From Parapristionchus giblindavisi (taxonomy: Eukaryota; Nematoda; Chromadorea; Rhabditida; Diplogasteridae), in contig CALSFV010000226.1 in the NCBI GenBank assembly GCA_943737045.1, forward strand, positions 868,001 through 932,000: a stretch of DNA of 64,000 nt. The letters run 5' to 3'. The position numbers and the translations under genes are program-made. Below, piece by piece: positions 50,949 through 63,217 of this stretch; the stretch's first letter is position 1; the number at the start of each line of letters is the position of its first letter. The notes beneath the pieces were generated by a model. The model was not told the origin of the DNA. It ran no database searches and saw only the letters and a program-made list of their open reading frames with translations.

Positions 50949-52739
50949 TATATTGTAACGAAAAGATCGCTATGTATATCGCATTTATCGGTACGTAATC
51001 TAAATTATTATGATGTAAATCTACACATAAAACACTCATCCTTCTCAAAATCTAGAGTGTCATTATCAATTTCAAAAGCGTCATATGGGGCCGTGAGAGA
51101 ATCGATCAAGGGACGGCAAAGCTTGATATGCTCAATTTTTCTACTTCGGATTTTGGACTATGCTGAAGACGATGTACATAGTAATTTTGCATATAGTTGC
51201 GGCGTTGAGGCCCAACGCCGTCGCATCGAAATCACGATTTAAATTGTTTCTATTGCATATTAATGCTAAAATTAGCGGACTATGTCCTCCGGGGTGGCGT
51301 ACATGGTTCATGGTTACCCCAAGGGATAGATCCACCCGTAAATTTTTGAAAAAGTTAGTTACCCACCCCCAGAATTTAAAAAATGTCAAGTTGTGTGAGA
51401 TGATTCAAAAAATGCATCATTTCAAAAAATGTTTTTTTTTCGCCACATTCTCCTGAGAACATCAATCCATAATATAACAAAAAATGACCGAAAAAACGAA
51501 TAATAATTATCGTGTTTGCTAGAACCATACGTGGGCAACATTTGTCGCTGGAACTTAAAATCGGGTGGGCAGGACGCAAAAATCGAGAGGGTAGCGCCGA
51601 AATTTTGGCGAATTGTCTTATTTTTATTTGTAGTGAATTATGCCAAAATCGGACACGAAAACAGGGTGGGTTTTGTCGCTAGCGACAATGCCGCCCAAGT
51701 AGGTTCCAACCCAATCATAACCAAATGAAAACAAAATCAGGAAAACCGATAAAAGGTAAATGAATAAATCGATATTCACCTGATTTCCACCGTATCCGTG
51801 ACAGGGTGTCGCTCCGACATTGCTCGGAATCGCACGACCCATCGTGTCGAAGCACTTGCCTGAGTATCAATTAATTATTATAGTTAAGATAAATCAATAA
51901 AGTCAGATGGAGACCCATGGCTATCTTCTACCGTAATTTAGTTAGTTCGCAATAACCAAGTCCCGTCAGTTGGAATCTACTAGTGTACTTAAAATTAGTT
52001 TACGATAACCACTTCTACCGTAATGTAGTCAGTCCACGATAGCCAACCATCGTGCTACCGTATCCTCTACTCACCAGTCGCTGCGTTATTCGCCTCGCCC
52101 CACACATGATTCTCGGGCAGCAGAGGGTAGCTCTCGGGCACGTCGTACGCAACGTTCTCCAAGTACCTGTAATACACACAAATTAATACCGTAATATGCT
52201 GCAGTCAAATTTATACCGTAATACGCTACACAAATATTGTAATCAAGAACGCCAATTACTCTACTATAATCCAGAAGATCAATAGATAATAGCACAAATC
52301 GATAACATAATTTATCAATCGATAATTTGGATACTTCACACCTACATTACATAACCTATGGATAAGCAAGCTGCGCATAGATTAAGAAAGAAGAATTAGA
52401 TTATAGAAAATGAGGATATTGATGCAAATATTTAAGAGAAAATTTTACAATTCCCGAATACTTTACATACATCAAGATAACTTTATTGATCGAAAAATAT
52501 TAATTATTGATTGAATAAGTATATTACCACTTGAATGGTTTGCACTGTAGTCGTTCTTTGATGGCCAACTGGGCAGAGATGTCGCCGGGTTGACGGTGCT
52601 GGCCGGAGGGCTCTCTGAATTGAATTCGAGAGTGAATAAGATCGATCAGTTGCATGAATCGGATAGATCGAACTAACAAAAGTAAACGAGACCTCACAAC
52701 CGCAGAGTGTAATTGTAAGCATACATTTTCAGGCTCTGT

Positions 52740-53375
52740 TCTACTTTACGGGTCCCATGGAAGTTTACCGGTCCCAAGAAAGTTTACGGGTCCCATGAAA
52801 GTTTGCCGGTCCCATGGAAATTCACCGGTCCCAAGAAATTATAACGGTCCCAAGATATTATAACGGTCCCAAGAAATTTTAACGGTCCCAAGAAATTTTA
52901 ACGGTCCCATAAAACTTTACCGGTCCCATAAAACTTTACCGTTAACATACGAGTAGGAAATTCAGAAAAGTAAGCGCTCTAAGATTTTCATAACTTCATT
53001 CACTACGCTGTGCCAGTAATAGGATGAATGAGTACGTTTATACGCCTATATCTGCATTGGTCATGTAATCGAGAGATTGAAGATGCAATGTGTTGTTTAG
53101 AAGTAGATATAGCACCCCACCTCTCTCGATCAATTAGCCGTTATCTCCTTTATTGCACGATAAACTCTAATGAGTAATTGAGTTGTTACTATCAAAATGC
53201 AATGAAAAAATAGTATGCAGGAAAAAAAAAACTAATTATTTCCGATTCATGGGACCTGTAAACTTTCATGGGACCGGTAAACTTCCATGGGACCCGCAAA
53301 CTTTCTTGGGACCGGTAAACTTCCATGGGACCCGTAAACTTTCTTGGGACCGGTAAACTTCCATGGGACCCGTAA
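52740..53375. repeat. GGTCCC minisatellite blocks, left arm
   Basis: Two arrays (52740-52945 and, inverted, 53244-53375) of a 19 bp unit such as CGGTCCCATGGAAGTTTAC. They lie in the intron between the first two GalNAc-transferase exons. Confidence 0.85.
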
Positions 53376-54277
53376 AGTAGAACAGAGCCCATTTTCATAC
53401 CCACATAATGCGAGGATCGACCCACTATATGAGGATACACTACATATCAGATAATCAACCAACAATTATAATATAGTTTATGTAGAACAAGACGTTTCAA
53501 GAAAAGGTTTCTCCTACGATTTCGAAGTAACATTTGTTTACCAGAGGAACAGTATTTAGCAAGAGCTGAAACTTCATATATAATCGATATATACCTGATA
53601 TAATAGTGCTTTCCATAGTCGTCCATCCAAGTCTTGACTACTCGAACCATGTTCTGCAAATGAATCAATCAATCAATGAACCAATCAATCATCATTCATT
53701 CAATTCATTTATAAATGCTTATTCGATTGAAGGATATAAAAACTCTTCAAATTAACACAAAAAGATCGCTAGTACACCTTGCTGGTTATATCTTGGTATC
53801 ACAGTTCAAACTAATCAGAGCAGAAAAAGAATGAGTTCTGCTCTTCACACAATATTTCTCTTCTTTTTTAACATAAGTAAAACAGGAAATATGTGCAATA
53901 ACATTAATGGAACACCCTAAGTTAATTGGACCCTCCGCTTTGGCAACGATCTCTCGTAGACAAAGAAATCGTGGGAGCAATGACATAGTGGAGAGTTTCA
54001 AATTAGCACGGGGTGTGACTTTAAACAAAACAACAATTCCCGCCAATTACATTTAAGCAAACCAGAATGATTCCCTCCCCTCCCGTCTAACACTTAGACG
54101 ACAAGGAATCGGATAAATTGTACGAACATAGAAATGAATAATTGGCTGATGCACATTAACGTTAAAACTATAAAATTTTAATCAAAGCTCGCTTTAACTC
54201 TGACTAGCAATGATGCTCTATGCCTTTGAGGGATACGTACCGTAAAGGACTTACTCTTACGAATGGAAATGGCGTCG

Positions 54278-54846
54278 CACGGACGGGACAAAGGCGGGTC
54301 AGCAAATTGCCGCACACTATATGCACGCCACCGCGCGTTTTAGGAACCCCTAATTCGCAGATCCGGAATTATTTTTGTTTCTTCAAAATTTTGTAGTTTC
54401 ATGAATTTATTTCGCTTAAATCTTTGATGAGGCTGAACACTGAAACAATCTAAATTGTATTGGAAAAAATAGAGAAGAAATAAGAGTATTGGCAATACGA
54501 AGTTTGCTAAATGCAGTGAAAAGTCCTATATTTCGCTATATGCGTGAAATCTCTGTGAATACGACAATTATTAACATTTTGCATATTCAAATATCTTGCA
54601 GACCTATAGTTCCGCCTAATTTGAAGACAACAGCTTTCGGCTAGCTCTCACGACTACGAAATTAATTTTTTTGTGCATTTATTCAGTACGATTTTTTGCT
54701 AATTTACGAATATTTTTGAAAATTCCGCCTCTAGATTTGCGTTTCTGCATTTAGCAATGCCGCTTAATACCGTAGTTTTTTTGAACTTTGATGTGCATGT
54801 GGCAAAAGGGGCGTACGTCCTTTTGGCTTGTGTGTCCCGTCCGTGG
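54278..54846. mobile_element. Left-arm-only inverted-repeat element
   Basis: Ends CACGGACGGGACA and inverse, flanked by TCG on both sides (54275-54277 and 54847-54849). The right arm has the empty site with one TCG near 55511-55513. A 3 bp target duplication would fit a CACTA/EnSpm-like element. No transposase is seen. Confidence 0.85.
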
Positions 54847-55029
54847 TCGAGGATTTAGCCTCCAAGTCTCTGTTGTCGATCGAGAACGATCCCACGCGTC
54901 TTCGTCGTCCATCTTAGAAGGAGAAGAAGTAATTATAATAAACTGAAGATCGAACAACTTTATACAGAACGCAGCGAAAATAAATATGAATAGTTTTCTA
55001 TTTTTTAAAAACAAAACACTAATTTCAAA

Positions 55030-55330
55030 AATACGACCGTAACTTACGACTGTGTTTTAGTCTTAAAGTTTGATGTTTTTCCATACACTGAGAGAAAAAA
55101 CCCTAGTTCGTATGCTGCGCTGTAAGCAAACCCTTAAATACAAGGGTTTGAAACCCTTAGATATAAGGCTTGTACCCTTAGGGTTGTGCAAACCCTTGGA
55201 TGCAAGGATTTCAAACCCTTGTATTTAAGGGTTTGCTTACAGCGCAGCATGCCAACTAGGGTTTTTTCTCTCAGTGTACAATAAGAAGTGTACGCAATTG
55301 TTATCATGAACTGAAAAGTGTCGTGAAGTG
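55030..55330. other. Spacer of the palindrome
   Basis: 301 bp that is not part of the long arms. Most of it is the small element at 55086-55276. Confidence 0.85.
55086..55276. mobile_element. 191 bp TA-flanked foldback at the palindrome centre
   Basis: Ends CACTGAGAGAAAAAACCCTA and inverse, TA on both sides, arms of about 80 bp with AAACCCTTAAATACAAGGG. Confidence 0.85.
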
Positions 55331-55448
55331 TTTGAAATTCGTGTTTTGTTTTTAAAAAATAGAAAACTATTCATATTTATTTTCGCTGCGTTCTGTATAA
55401 AGTTGTTCGATCTTCAGTTTATTATAATTACTTCTTCTCCTTCTAAGA

Positions 55449-55531
55449 TGGACGACGAAGACGCGTGGGATCGTTCTCGATCGACAACAGAGACTTGGAG
55501 GCTAAATCCTCGACGCCATTTCCATTCGTAA
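55449..55531 (+). CDS. Short frame near the centre, possible first exon
   Basis: An ATG after AGAAGGAG-like sequence opens 27 codons (MDDEDAWDRSRSTTETWRLN...) ending at TAA, with GTAAGA and GTAAGT donors overlapping the end. It could be a leading exon of the fragment below, but the phase does not fit the next recognised exon. The left-arm copy is cut by the element at 54278-54846. Confidence 0.25.
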
Positions 55532-56409
55532 GAGTAAGTCCTTTACGGTACGTATCCCTCAAAGGCATAGAGCATCATTGCTAGTCAGAGTTAAAGCGAG
55601 CTTTGATTAAAATTTTATAGTTTTAACGTTAATGTGCATCAGCCAATTATTCATTTCTATGTTCGTACAATTTATCCGATTCCTTGTCGTCTGAGTGTTA
55701 GACGGGAGGGGAGGGAATCATTCTGGTTTGCTTAAATGTAATTGGCGGGAATTGTTGTTTTGTTTAAAGTCACACCCCGTGCTAATTTGAAACTCTCCAC
55801 TATGTCATTGCTCCCACGATTTCTTTGTCTACGAGAGATCGTTGCCAAAGCGGAGGGTCCAATTAACTTAGGGTGTTCCATTAATGTTATTGCACATATT
55901 TCCTGTTTTACTTATGTTAAAAAAGAAGAGAAATATTGTGTGAAGAGCAGAACTCATTCTTTTTCTGCTCTGATTAGTTTGAACTGTGATACCAAGATAT
56001 AACCAGCAAGGTGTACTAGCGATCTTTTTGTGTTAATTTGAAGAGTTTTTATATCCTTCAATCGAATAAGCATTTATAAATGAATTGAATGAATGATGAT
56101 TGATTGGTTCATTGATTGATTGATTCATTTGCAGAACATGGTTCGAGTAGTCAAGACTTGGATGGACGACTATGGAAAGCACTATTATATCAGGTATATA
56201 TCGATTATATATGAAGTTTCAGCTCTTGCTAAATACTGTTCCTCTGGTAAACAAATGTTACTTCGAAATCGTAGGAGAAACCTTTTCTTGAAACGTCTTG
56301 TTCTACATAAACTATATTATAATTGTTGGTTGATTATCTGATATGTAGTGTATCCTCATATAGTGGGTCGATCCTCGCATTATGTGGGTATGAAAATGGG
56401 CTCTGTTCT

Positions 56410-57055
56410 ACTTTACGGGTCCCATGGAAGTTTACCGGTCCCAAGAAAGTTTACGGGTCCCATGGAAGTTTACCGGTCCCAAGAAAGTTTGCGGGTCCCA
56501 TGGAAGTTTACCGGTCCCATGAAAGTTTACAGGTCCCATGAATCGGAAATAATTAGTTTTTTTTCCTGCATACTATTTTTTCATTGCATTTTGATAGTAA
56601 CAACTCAATTACTCATTAGAGTTTATCGTGCAATAAAGGAGATAACGGCTAATTGATCGAGAGAGGTGGGGTGCTATATCTACTTCTAAACAACACATTG
56701 CATCTTCAATCTCTCGATTACATGACCAATGCAGATATAGGCGTATAAACGTACTCATTCATCCTATTACTGGCACAGCGTAGTGAATGAAGTTATGAAA
56801 ATCTTAGAGCGCTTACTTTTCTGAATTTCCTACTCGTATGTTAACGGTAAAGTTTTATGGGACCGGTAAAGTTTTATGGGACCGTTAAAATTTCTTGGGA
56901 CCGTTAAAATTTCTTGGGACCGTTATAATATCTTGGGACCGTTATAATTTCTTGGGACCGGTGAATTTCCATGGGACCGGCAAACTTTCATGGGACCCGT
57001 AAACTTTCTTGGGACCGGTAAACTTCCATGGGACCTGTAAAGTAGAACAGAGCCT
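56410..57055. repeat. GGTCCC minisatellite blocks, right arm
   Basis: Mirror of 52740-53375, in the first intron of the GalNAc-transferase fragment. Confidence 0.85.
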
Positions 57056-58837
57056 GAAAATGTATGCTTACAATTACACTCTGCGGTTGTGAGGTCTCGT
57101 TTACTTTTGTTAGTTCGATCTATCCGATTCATGCAACTGATCGATCTTATTCACTCTCGAATTCAATTCAGAGAGCCCTCCGGCCAGCACCGTCAACCCG
57201 GCGACATCTCTGCCCAGTTGGCCATCAAAGAACGACTACAGTGCAAACCATTCAAGTGGTAATATACTTATTCAATCAATAATTAATATTTTTCGATCAA
57301 TAAAGTTATCTTGATGTATGTAAAGTATTCGGGAATTGTAAAATTTTCTCTTAAATATTTGCATCAATATCCTCATTTTCTATAATCTAATTCTTCTTTC
57401 TTAATCTATGCGCAGCTTGCTTATCCATAGGTTATGTAATGTAGGTGTGAAGTATCCAAATTATCGATTGATAAATTATGTTATCGATTTGAGCTATTAT
57501 CTATTGATCTTCTGGATTATAGTAGAGTAATTGGCGTTCTTGATTACAATATTTGTGTAGCGTATTACGGTATAAATTTGACTGCAGCATATTACGGTAT
57601 TAATTTGTGTGTATTACAGGTACTTGGAGAACGTTGCGTACGACGTGCCCGAGAGCTACCCTCTGCTGCCCGAGAATCATGTGTGGGGCGAGGCGAATAA
57701 CGCAGCGACTGGTGAGTAGAGGATACGGTAGCACGATGGTTGGCTATCGTGGACTGACTACATTACGGTAGAAGTGGTTATCGTAAACTAATTTTAAGTA
57801 CACTAGTAGATTCCAACTGACGGGACTTGGTTATTGCGAACTAACTAAATTACGGTAGAAGATAGCCATGGGTCTCCATCTGACTTTATTGATTTATCTT
57901 AACTATAATAATTAATTGATACTCAGGCAAGTGCTTCGACACGATGGGTCGTGCGATTCCGAGCAATGTCGGAGCGACACCCTGTCACGGATACGGTGGA
58001 AATCAGGTGAATATCGATTTATTCATTTACCTTTTATCGGTTTTCCTGATTTTGTTTTCATTTGGTTATGATTGGGTTGGAACCTACTTGGGCGGCATTG
58101 TCGCTAGCGACAAAACCCACCCTGTTTTCGTGTCCGATTTTGGCATAATTCACTACAAATAAAAATAAGACAATTCGCCAAAATTTCGGCGCTACCCTCT
58201 CGATTTTTGCGTCCTGCCCACCCGATTTTAAGTTCCAGCGACAAATGTTGCCCACGTATGGTTCTAGCAAACACGATAATTATTATTCGTTTTTTCGGTC
58301 ATTTTTTGTTATATTATGGATTGATGTTCTCAGGAGAATGTGGCGAAAAAAAAACATTTTTTGAAATGATGCATTTTTTGAATCATCTCACACAACTTGA
58401 CATTTTTTAAATTCTGGGGGTGGGTAACTAACTTTTTCAAAAATTTACGGGTGGATCTATCCCTTGGGGTAACCATGAACCATGTACGCCACCCCGGAGG
58501 ACATAGTCCGCTAATTTTAGCATTAATATGCAATAGAAACAATTTAAATCGTGATTTCGATGCGACGGCGTTGGGCCTCAACGCCGCAACTATATGCAAA
58601 ATGACTATGTACATCGTCTTCAGCATAGTCCAAAATCCGAAGTAGAAAAATTGAGCATATCAAGCTTTGCCGTCCCTTGATCGATTCTCTCACGGCCCCA
58701 TATGACGCTTTTGAAATTGATAATGACACTCTAGATTTTGAGAAGGATGAGTGTTTTATGTGTAGATTTACATCATAATAATTTAGATTACGTACCGATA
58801 AATGCGATATACATAGCGATCTTTTCGTTACAATATA

Positions 58838-60644
58838 CAGTGTAGGCAACAAGTCTCCGGACACTTTTACATTTTTTTATAACTTTTGATCCAGGAAAGC
58901 AATCAAGCTGATCTTTTCAGTCAATATACAGAATTTATTAAGGAATACAACCGTGATGTGTTGGTGATATTACATTAGTTACATTACATTGCGTAGTGGT
59001 GACGCAATCGAATTATACTTTTTTGTAAAATTTTATTTCTTTAGTCGGAAGTCCTGTTCTTCTGAAACATTATGAGAGTGTAGAACCCCACTAGGGCTGC
59101 ACAGCCAAACAATCCGGAATGGCTCCGAATCCGATTTCAAGCTGTAGCAGGGTTTCAACTTTGACTCCCATACTTTATAACTCAGCTTCTAGATGTGCTG
59201 ACGACCCGTACTAAGTGCTAAAATGATGCTAGTGGCGAGTAATGTTTATCCCCAGATTATGGTAGTTATAGATCGTCATTTGTCCTCAGGGCATAAAATA
59301 ATTTTTTTTGGTTGGGATGACCGATTTTGAAACCATACAGTTCAGAATGCTGGTCTTCTAAAATTATGGTTCGTACGCAAGCAGCTTTGCAATGTATCAT
59401 GTATTTATTTCCCTTATTTTGGTTTGGTTCCGATTCCTTTCAGACCCATAGCAAAAGTTATGCTGAGGTCTACTCGGTGAGCGCTCTTGTGCTTTCTCTC
59501 TCACTGCTCTCATCCCTGGGCCTCTATTGATGAAATCTCTTATTTGCAAAGCACCTATGCATGTTAGAGATGTTCACAAAAGTTTTTACACTATTGCTGA
59601 TCTTTGATCTTTGGATTTCGAACTTTGATCGCTGAAACCGAGTAGATCTTAGCATAACTTTTCTACGGGCCTGAAAGGAATCGGAACCAAACCAACATAA
59701 GGGAAATAAATATATGATACATGTCCAAGCTGCTTGCGCAGGAATCATAATTTTAGAAGAACTGCACTCTGCACTGTAGTGTCTCAAAATCGGTCATCCC
59801 AACAAAAAAATTAATTTATGCCCTGAGGGCAAATTACGATCTATAACTACCATAATCTGGGGATAAACATTACTCGCCACTAGCATCGTTTTAGCACTTA
59901 GAACGGGTCGTTAGCACATCTAGAAGCTGATGTGTTAAAATGTAGTGGAAAACCGAAGAAAGCGACTTTCCGAGTGTTAAAATGTACCCTGGAAAACCGA
60001 AATTGGAAAGTCGATATTTGAATTCGCGGGCGCGAATAATGTGCGGGAATTCAAATTCCGACTTCTCGACTGCCAATTTCTATGTTTAAAAAAGAAAGTA
60101 AATCCGGAATTCCTTTTTCTTTCACTTTTCGTCTTCTTTTGACATCGGAAACTCGCAGTCGCGAGTGAAAATTTGAATTCCCGCACATTATTCGCGCCCG
60201 CGAATTCAAATATCGACTTTCCATTTTCGGTTTTCCAGGATGCATTTTAACACTCGGAAAGTCGCTTTTTTTCGGTTTACCACCACATTTTAACGCGCCA
60301 TGAGTTATAAAATTTGGGGGACAAAGTTGCAACCCTGCTACAGCTTGAAATCGGAGTCGGAGCCATTCCGGATTGATTGACTGTGCAGCCCTAGTGGTGT
60401 ACTGCACTCTCATAATGTTTCAGAAGAACAGGACTTTCGACTAAAGAAATAAAAATTTTCAAAAAAGTGTAATTCGATTGCGTCATGACTACGCAATAAT
60501 GAACTAATGTTACATCACCAACACATCATGGTTGTATTCCTTAATAAATTCTGTAAATTGACTGAAAAGATCAGTTTGATTGCTTTCCTGGATCAAAAGT
60601 TATAAAAAAATGTAAAAGTGTCCGGAGACTTGTTGCCTACACTG
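58838..60644. mobile_element. TA-flanked foldback transposon, right copy
   Basis: Mirror of 49143-50948. It lies in the intron before the last recognised GalNAc-transferase exon. Confidence 0.8.
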
Positions 60645-60756
60645 TACCTTGATATTTTACAGTTTCTTGAAAATCACGTGTGCACCTTTTCACACCAAGC
60701 ACGATTTTTCTATCTTCCAAATACACTCTTATAAGATCAAAAATGCGGTCTTCAAA

Positions 60757-60937
60757 ATACGGTACTCCAGTTTTGCATGGTAATATCATAGTAAGTAGTG
60801 CGCAAATGTAACTTACTTTATACTTACTTTTTTGTTGCTGTTTTGCTCTTTCATGAGCATATAGTGAAAAAAGTAAGTATAAAGTAAGTTACTTTTTCAC
60901 GCTACTTACTCTAATATTACCCTGCAAACCCGGAGTA
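60757..60937. mobile_element. Short foldback MITE, right copy
   Basis: Mirror of 48850-49030. Confidence 0.7.
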
Positions 60938-61591
60938 CCAGTAAGAGCAAGCTCTGTGAAAATAAATATTTATTTATTTATGTTTGTTTTCTTTTACAGG
61001 AATGACGATGACGATGCGCCTTCGTGATCATCAATGGAGAAGAAGAAGAGACGAAGAAGAGAAGGACCGCAACTACGATGAGACCTGATGATGTGACTTC
61101 GGTAGTCTAAACCCCTTACCATTCCTCTTTTAATTGTGTACACACACACCTTTTTTGTAACGTTTACTTCTCTATGTAATACCTAATAGTTTACCAAAAA
61201 ACATTCTGTAGTGCATCATAATCGAATTGTGTTAAACTAAAATCCCCACTTCAAAAGCTATTGAACACTACCTCTATTCGGACATTCGCTCCGAAATAAA
61301 TGATGCGCCGCGTGCACACAACTCGATCATGATGTGCTACTCTAAACGTCTTTGTAATTGTTCTTATTGCTCTTTACTAGTTGTTATTATTCAAATTTTC
61401 CTTTCGTTTGTTCCGAAGTTTGGCCTGCTCCGAAGAAACCCACTCATGTCCCTTTCAAGATTTCAATCAGATTTGAGCCATTTTGACATAATTTGGGCCT
61501 AATTTCGCGTTACACTTTCTGTGGCCGCTCGGCGTCTTGTGCACAAAAGGCTATATCATTTCAATAAGAAGCATTACTAGTTCTCAAAAAT

Positions 61592-62097
61592 GTGCCAAAA
61601 ATGACGACGTCAAAGTTGGCAACAGTCTGCCAACTTTGACTTCGTCGAATTTGTCCCAACTTTGACGTTGTCATTTTTGGCACGCTCATGACTTCGCCAA
61701 ATTTGACGTCGTCATTTTTGGCACGCTCATGACTTCGCCAAATTTGACGTCGTCATTTTTGGCACGCTCATGACTTCGCCAAATTTGACGTCGTCATTTT
61801 TGGCCCGCTCTTGACTTCGCCAATTTTGACTTCGTCATTTTTGGCACGCTCATGACTTCGCCAATTTTGACTTCGTCATTTTTGGCACGCTCATGACTTC
61901 GCCAAATTTGACGTCGTCATTTTTGGCCCGCTCATGACTTCGCCAAATTTGACTTCGTCGAATTTGTCCCAACTTTGACGTCGTCATTTTTGGCACGCTC
62001 ATGACTTCGCCAACTTTGACGTTGTCATTTTTGGCACGCTCATGATTTCGCCAAATTCGACGTCGTCACATTTGTCCCAATTATGACGATGTCAAAT
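61592..62097. repeat. About 41 bp tandem array, right copy
   Basis: Mirror of 47690-48195 with the same order of unit variants. Confidence 0.85.
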
Positions 62098-62699
62098 TTG
62101 GCATGTTATCGACTGCGCGAAATTTCTGCCATTTATGACGATGTCATACTTGGCGAATTCTTGATTAAGTCTTTCTGCCAATAATGAAAGAGTCAAAAAT
62201 GGCATTTCGAAATTTTACATCTATTGCCAAATTTGAACATTGCAACTTTGGCATTCAATCCGAAAATGTAACTTGCCAAATCTGATCTCATCATAATTGG
62301 CAGAAATGAATTTGAGCATTTCCGCCAATTGTGCTTCCTTCATTATTGGCAATGCCAACATTTACTTCGTCAACTTTGTCTCCATAGTCCCTGACAAAAT
62401 GGCTATCGTCATTTTTGGCAACACCCCCTACCTCACCCTCTTGCCAATTATTCACAATGCATTTTTGGCAGCGAGAAGTCTGCCAACATTGAACATTGCT
62501 TTTTTGTCAATGTGTTGTATCTCACTAGAAGACAATAAATAAAGTATCAATATTGGCAAATGCACAATTTCATGCACATGACAACATTGCACACTGCATT
62601 ATTGGCATGCCAAATCCGACGTTGTCAGATTTGGCAGAAAACCTGGTTCTTTTCATTCTACGCCAGTTTCTTATTCTAACCCCTCTTATATGGTTGATA

Positions 62700-63087
62700 A
62701 CCATTGGGAGGATGTCATATACAGGTAGAAAGAATGAAAGATGGGAACGAATATTTAGGGATTAGAAGGGTGGATGAAAAAGGAAGAGGGAGAGGGAGAT
62801 AGGGGAAGGAGAGGGATAGGTCGAGGTTGTCGTGTTGTTTTGCCCGGCCGAATACTGGTCTCGATGCTCTCTCACTTTTCCATGCTCTATCGTCCTCTTC
62901 CTCGCTGCACACTCTCACTTTGCCATGCTCTCTCATTGGTCTCGACCCTTTATGATTTCTTTCTCTGGTCTCTCTCAAATTAGAATAGTCTCTATCTAAT
63001 CTACTTACAAAAAAGCTCTAATCAGTCCTGTGAATAATGTGTAGATTCAATAATGATGATGACACAGATCAATTGAATATTGATTAA
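62700..63087 (-). repeat. Orphan 5' flank of the cassette family
   Basis: Matches 45197-45660 and the other exon-A flanks, including AAGATGGG, TCTCTCATTGGTCTCGACCC and ATTGATTAA at the end. The gene it should drive would lie to the left, where the palindrome begins. The TTAA at 63084-63087 is empty here, while other copies carry a tRNA-like element. Confidence 0.75.
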
Positions 63088-63099
63088 CTAACTCAAATT

Positions 63100-63217
63100 C
63101 TTTATTCATACCAACTGTATACTAAAAAATGAAGAGAAATAGTTGACTGCGAAAGAAATCATGGGTGAAAAACAGAAATACGATAGAATATTGGCCAAAA
63201 TATGATAGAATAATGTA
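63100..63217. mobile_element. End of another Tc1-like element
   Basis: GAAATAGTTGACTGCGAAAG through GAATATTGGCCAAAATATG resembles an inverted end of the element that follows. Confidence 0.55.

Larger units (their letters stand above)
48787..53653 (-). pseudogene. Polypeptide GalNAc-transferase C-terminal fragment, left arm
   Basis: The minus-strand exons are 53653-53595 (NMVRVVKTWMDDYGKHYYI), 52614-52528 (QLAIKERLQCKPFK...), 52166-52075 (YLENVAYDVPESYPLLPENH...), 51859-51780 (KCFDTMGRAIPSN..., CHGYGGNQ) and a last one from 48787. They mirror the right-arm copy base for base at the splice sites. The upstream part in this arm is further broken by the left-only element at 54278-54846. See the right-arm entry for the reasoning. 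Confidence 0.75.
47095..55029. repeat. Left arm of the 15.6 kb palindrome
   Basis: It pairs with 62692-55331 with only scattered differences (coordinate sums stay near 109787 outside 54278 and 110360 inside 54847). It contains the array at 47690-48195, the GalNAc-transferase fragment, a Tc1/mariner-type element and minisatellites, all mirrored on the right. Confidence 0.95.
56135..61002 (+). pseudogene. Polypeptide GalNAc-transferase (GALNT / gly family) C-terminal fragment, right arm
   Basis: The enzyme family adds GalNAc to Ser/Thr of secreted proteins in the Golgi. Five exons are visible: 56135-56193 (NMVRVVKTWMDDYGKHYYI), 57172-57258 (GDISAQLAIKERLQCKPFK), 57620-57711 (YLENVAYDVPESYPLLPENH), 57927-58006 (KCFDTMGRAIPSN... 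then CHGYGGNQ) and one from 61000. Phases 2, 2, 1 and 0 agree. The set covers the end of the catalytic domain (Val-x-x-Trp-Met-Asp-x-Tyr, then ...Leu-x-Cys-Lys-Pro-Phe-Lys-Trp-Tyr-Leu-Glu-Asn-Val) and the start of the ricin-type lectin domain (Cys-x-Asp-Thr-x-Gly ... Cys-His-Gly-x-Gly-Gly-Asn-Gln). The last exon begins GAA TGA, where the family has Glu-Trp (Gln-x-Trp motif), so the frame stops in the first lectin repeat. The main catalytic part (DxH, WGGE) is absent. It is probably a duplicated gene fragment. Confidence 0.78.
55331..62692. repeat. Right arm of the palindrome
   Basis: Inverse of 55029-47095 without the 569 bp left-only element and its target duplication. The junction on the right is at CTCTTATATG | GTTGATAACC. 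Confidence 0.95.

Noticed and set aside
51141..51579. Pairs of 67-106 codon frames mirrored at 58207-58864
   Set aside because: Their identity is due to the palindrome, not to coding constraint. No motif, and several overlap on both strands.
52504..52722. 72-codon frame over a GalNAc-transferase exon (and mirror 57064-57282)
   Set aside because: It is read in the wrong frame. The exon fits the family only in the phase 2 frame between the CAG acceptor and GTAATA donor.
54751..55014. 87-codon frame at the left of the palindrome centre as a real protein
   Set aside because: Its C-terminal half is created by the left-only inserted element. The right arm shows the uninterrupted form ending after 27 codons from the inner ATG.
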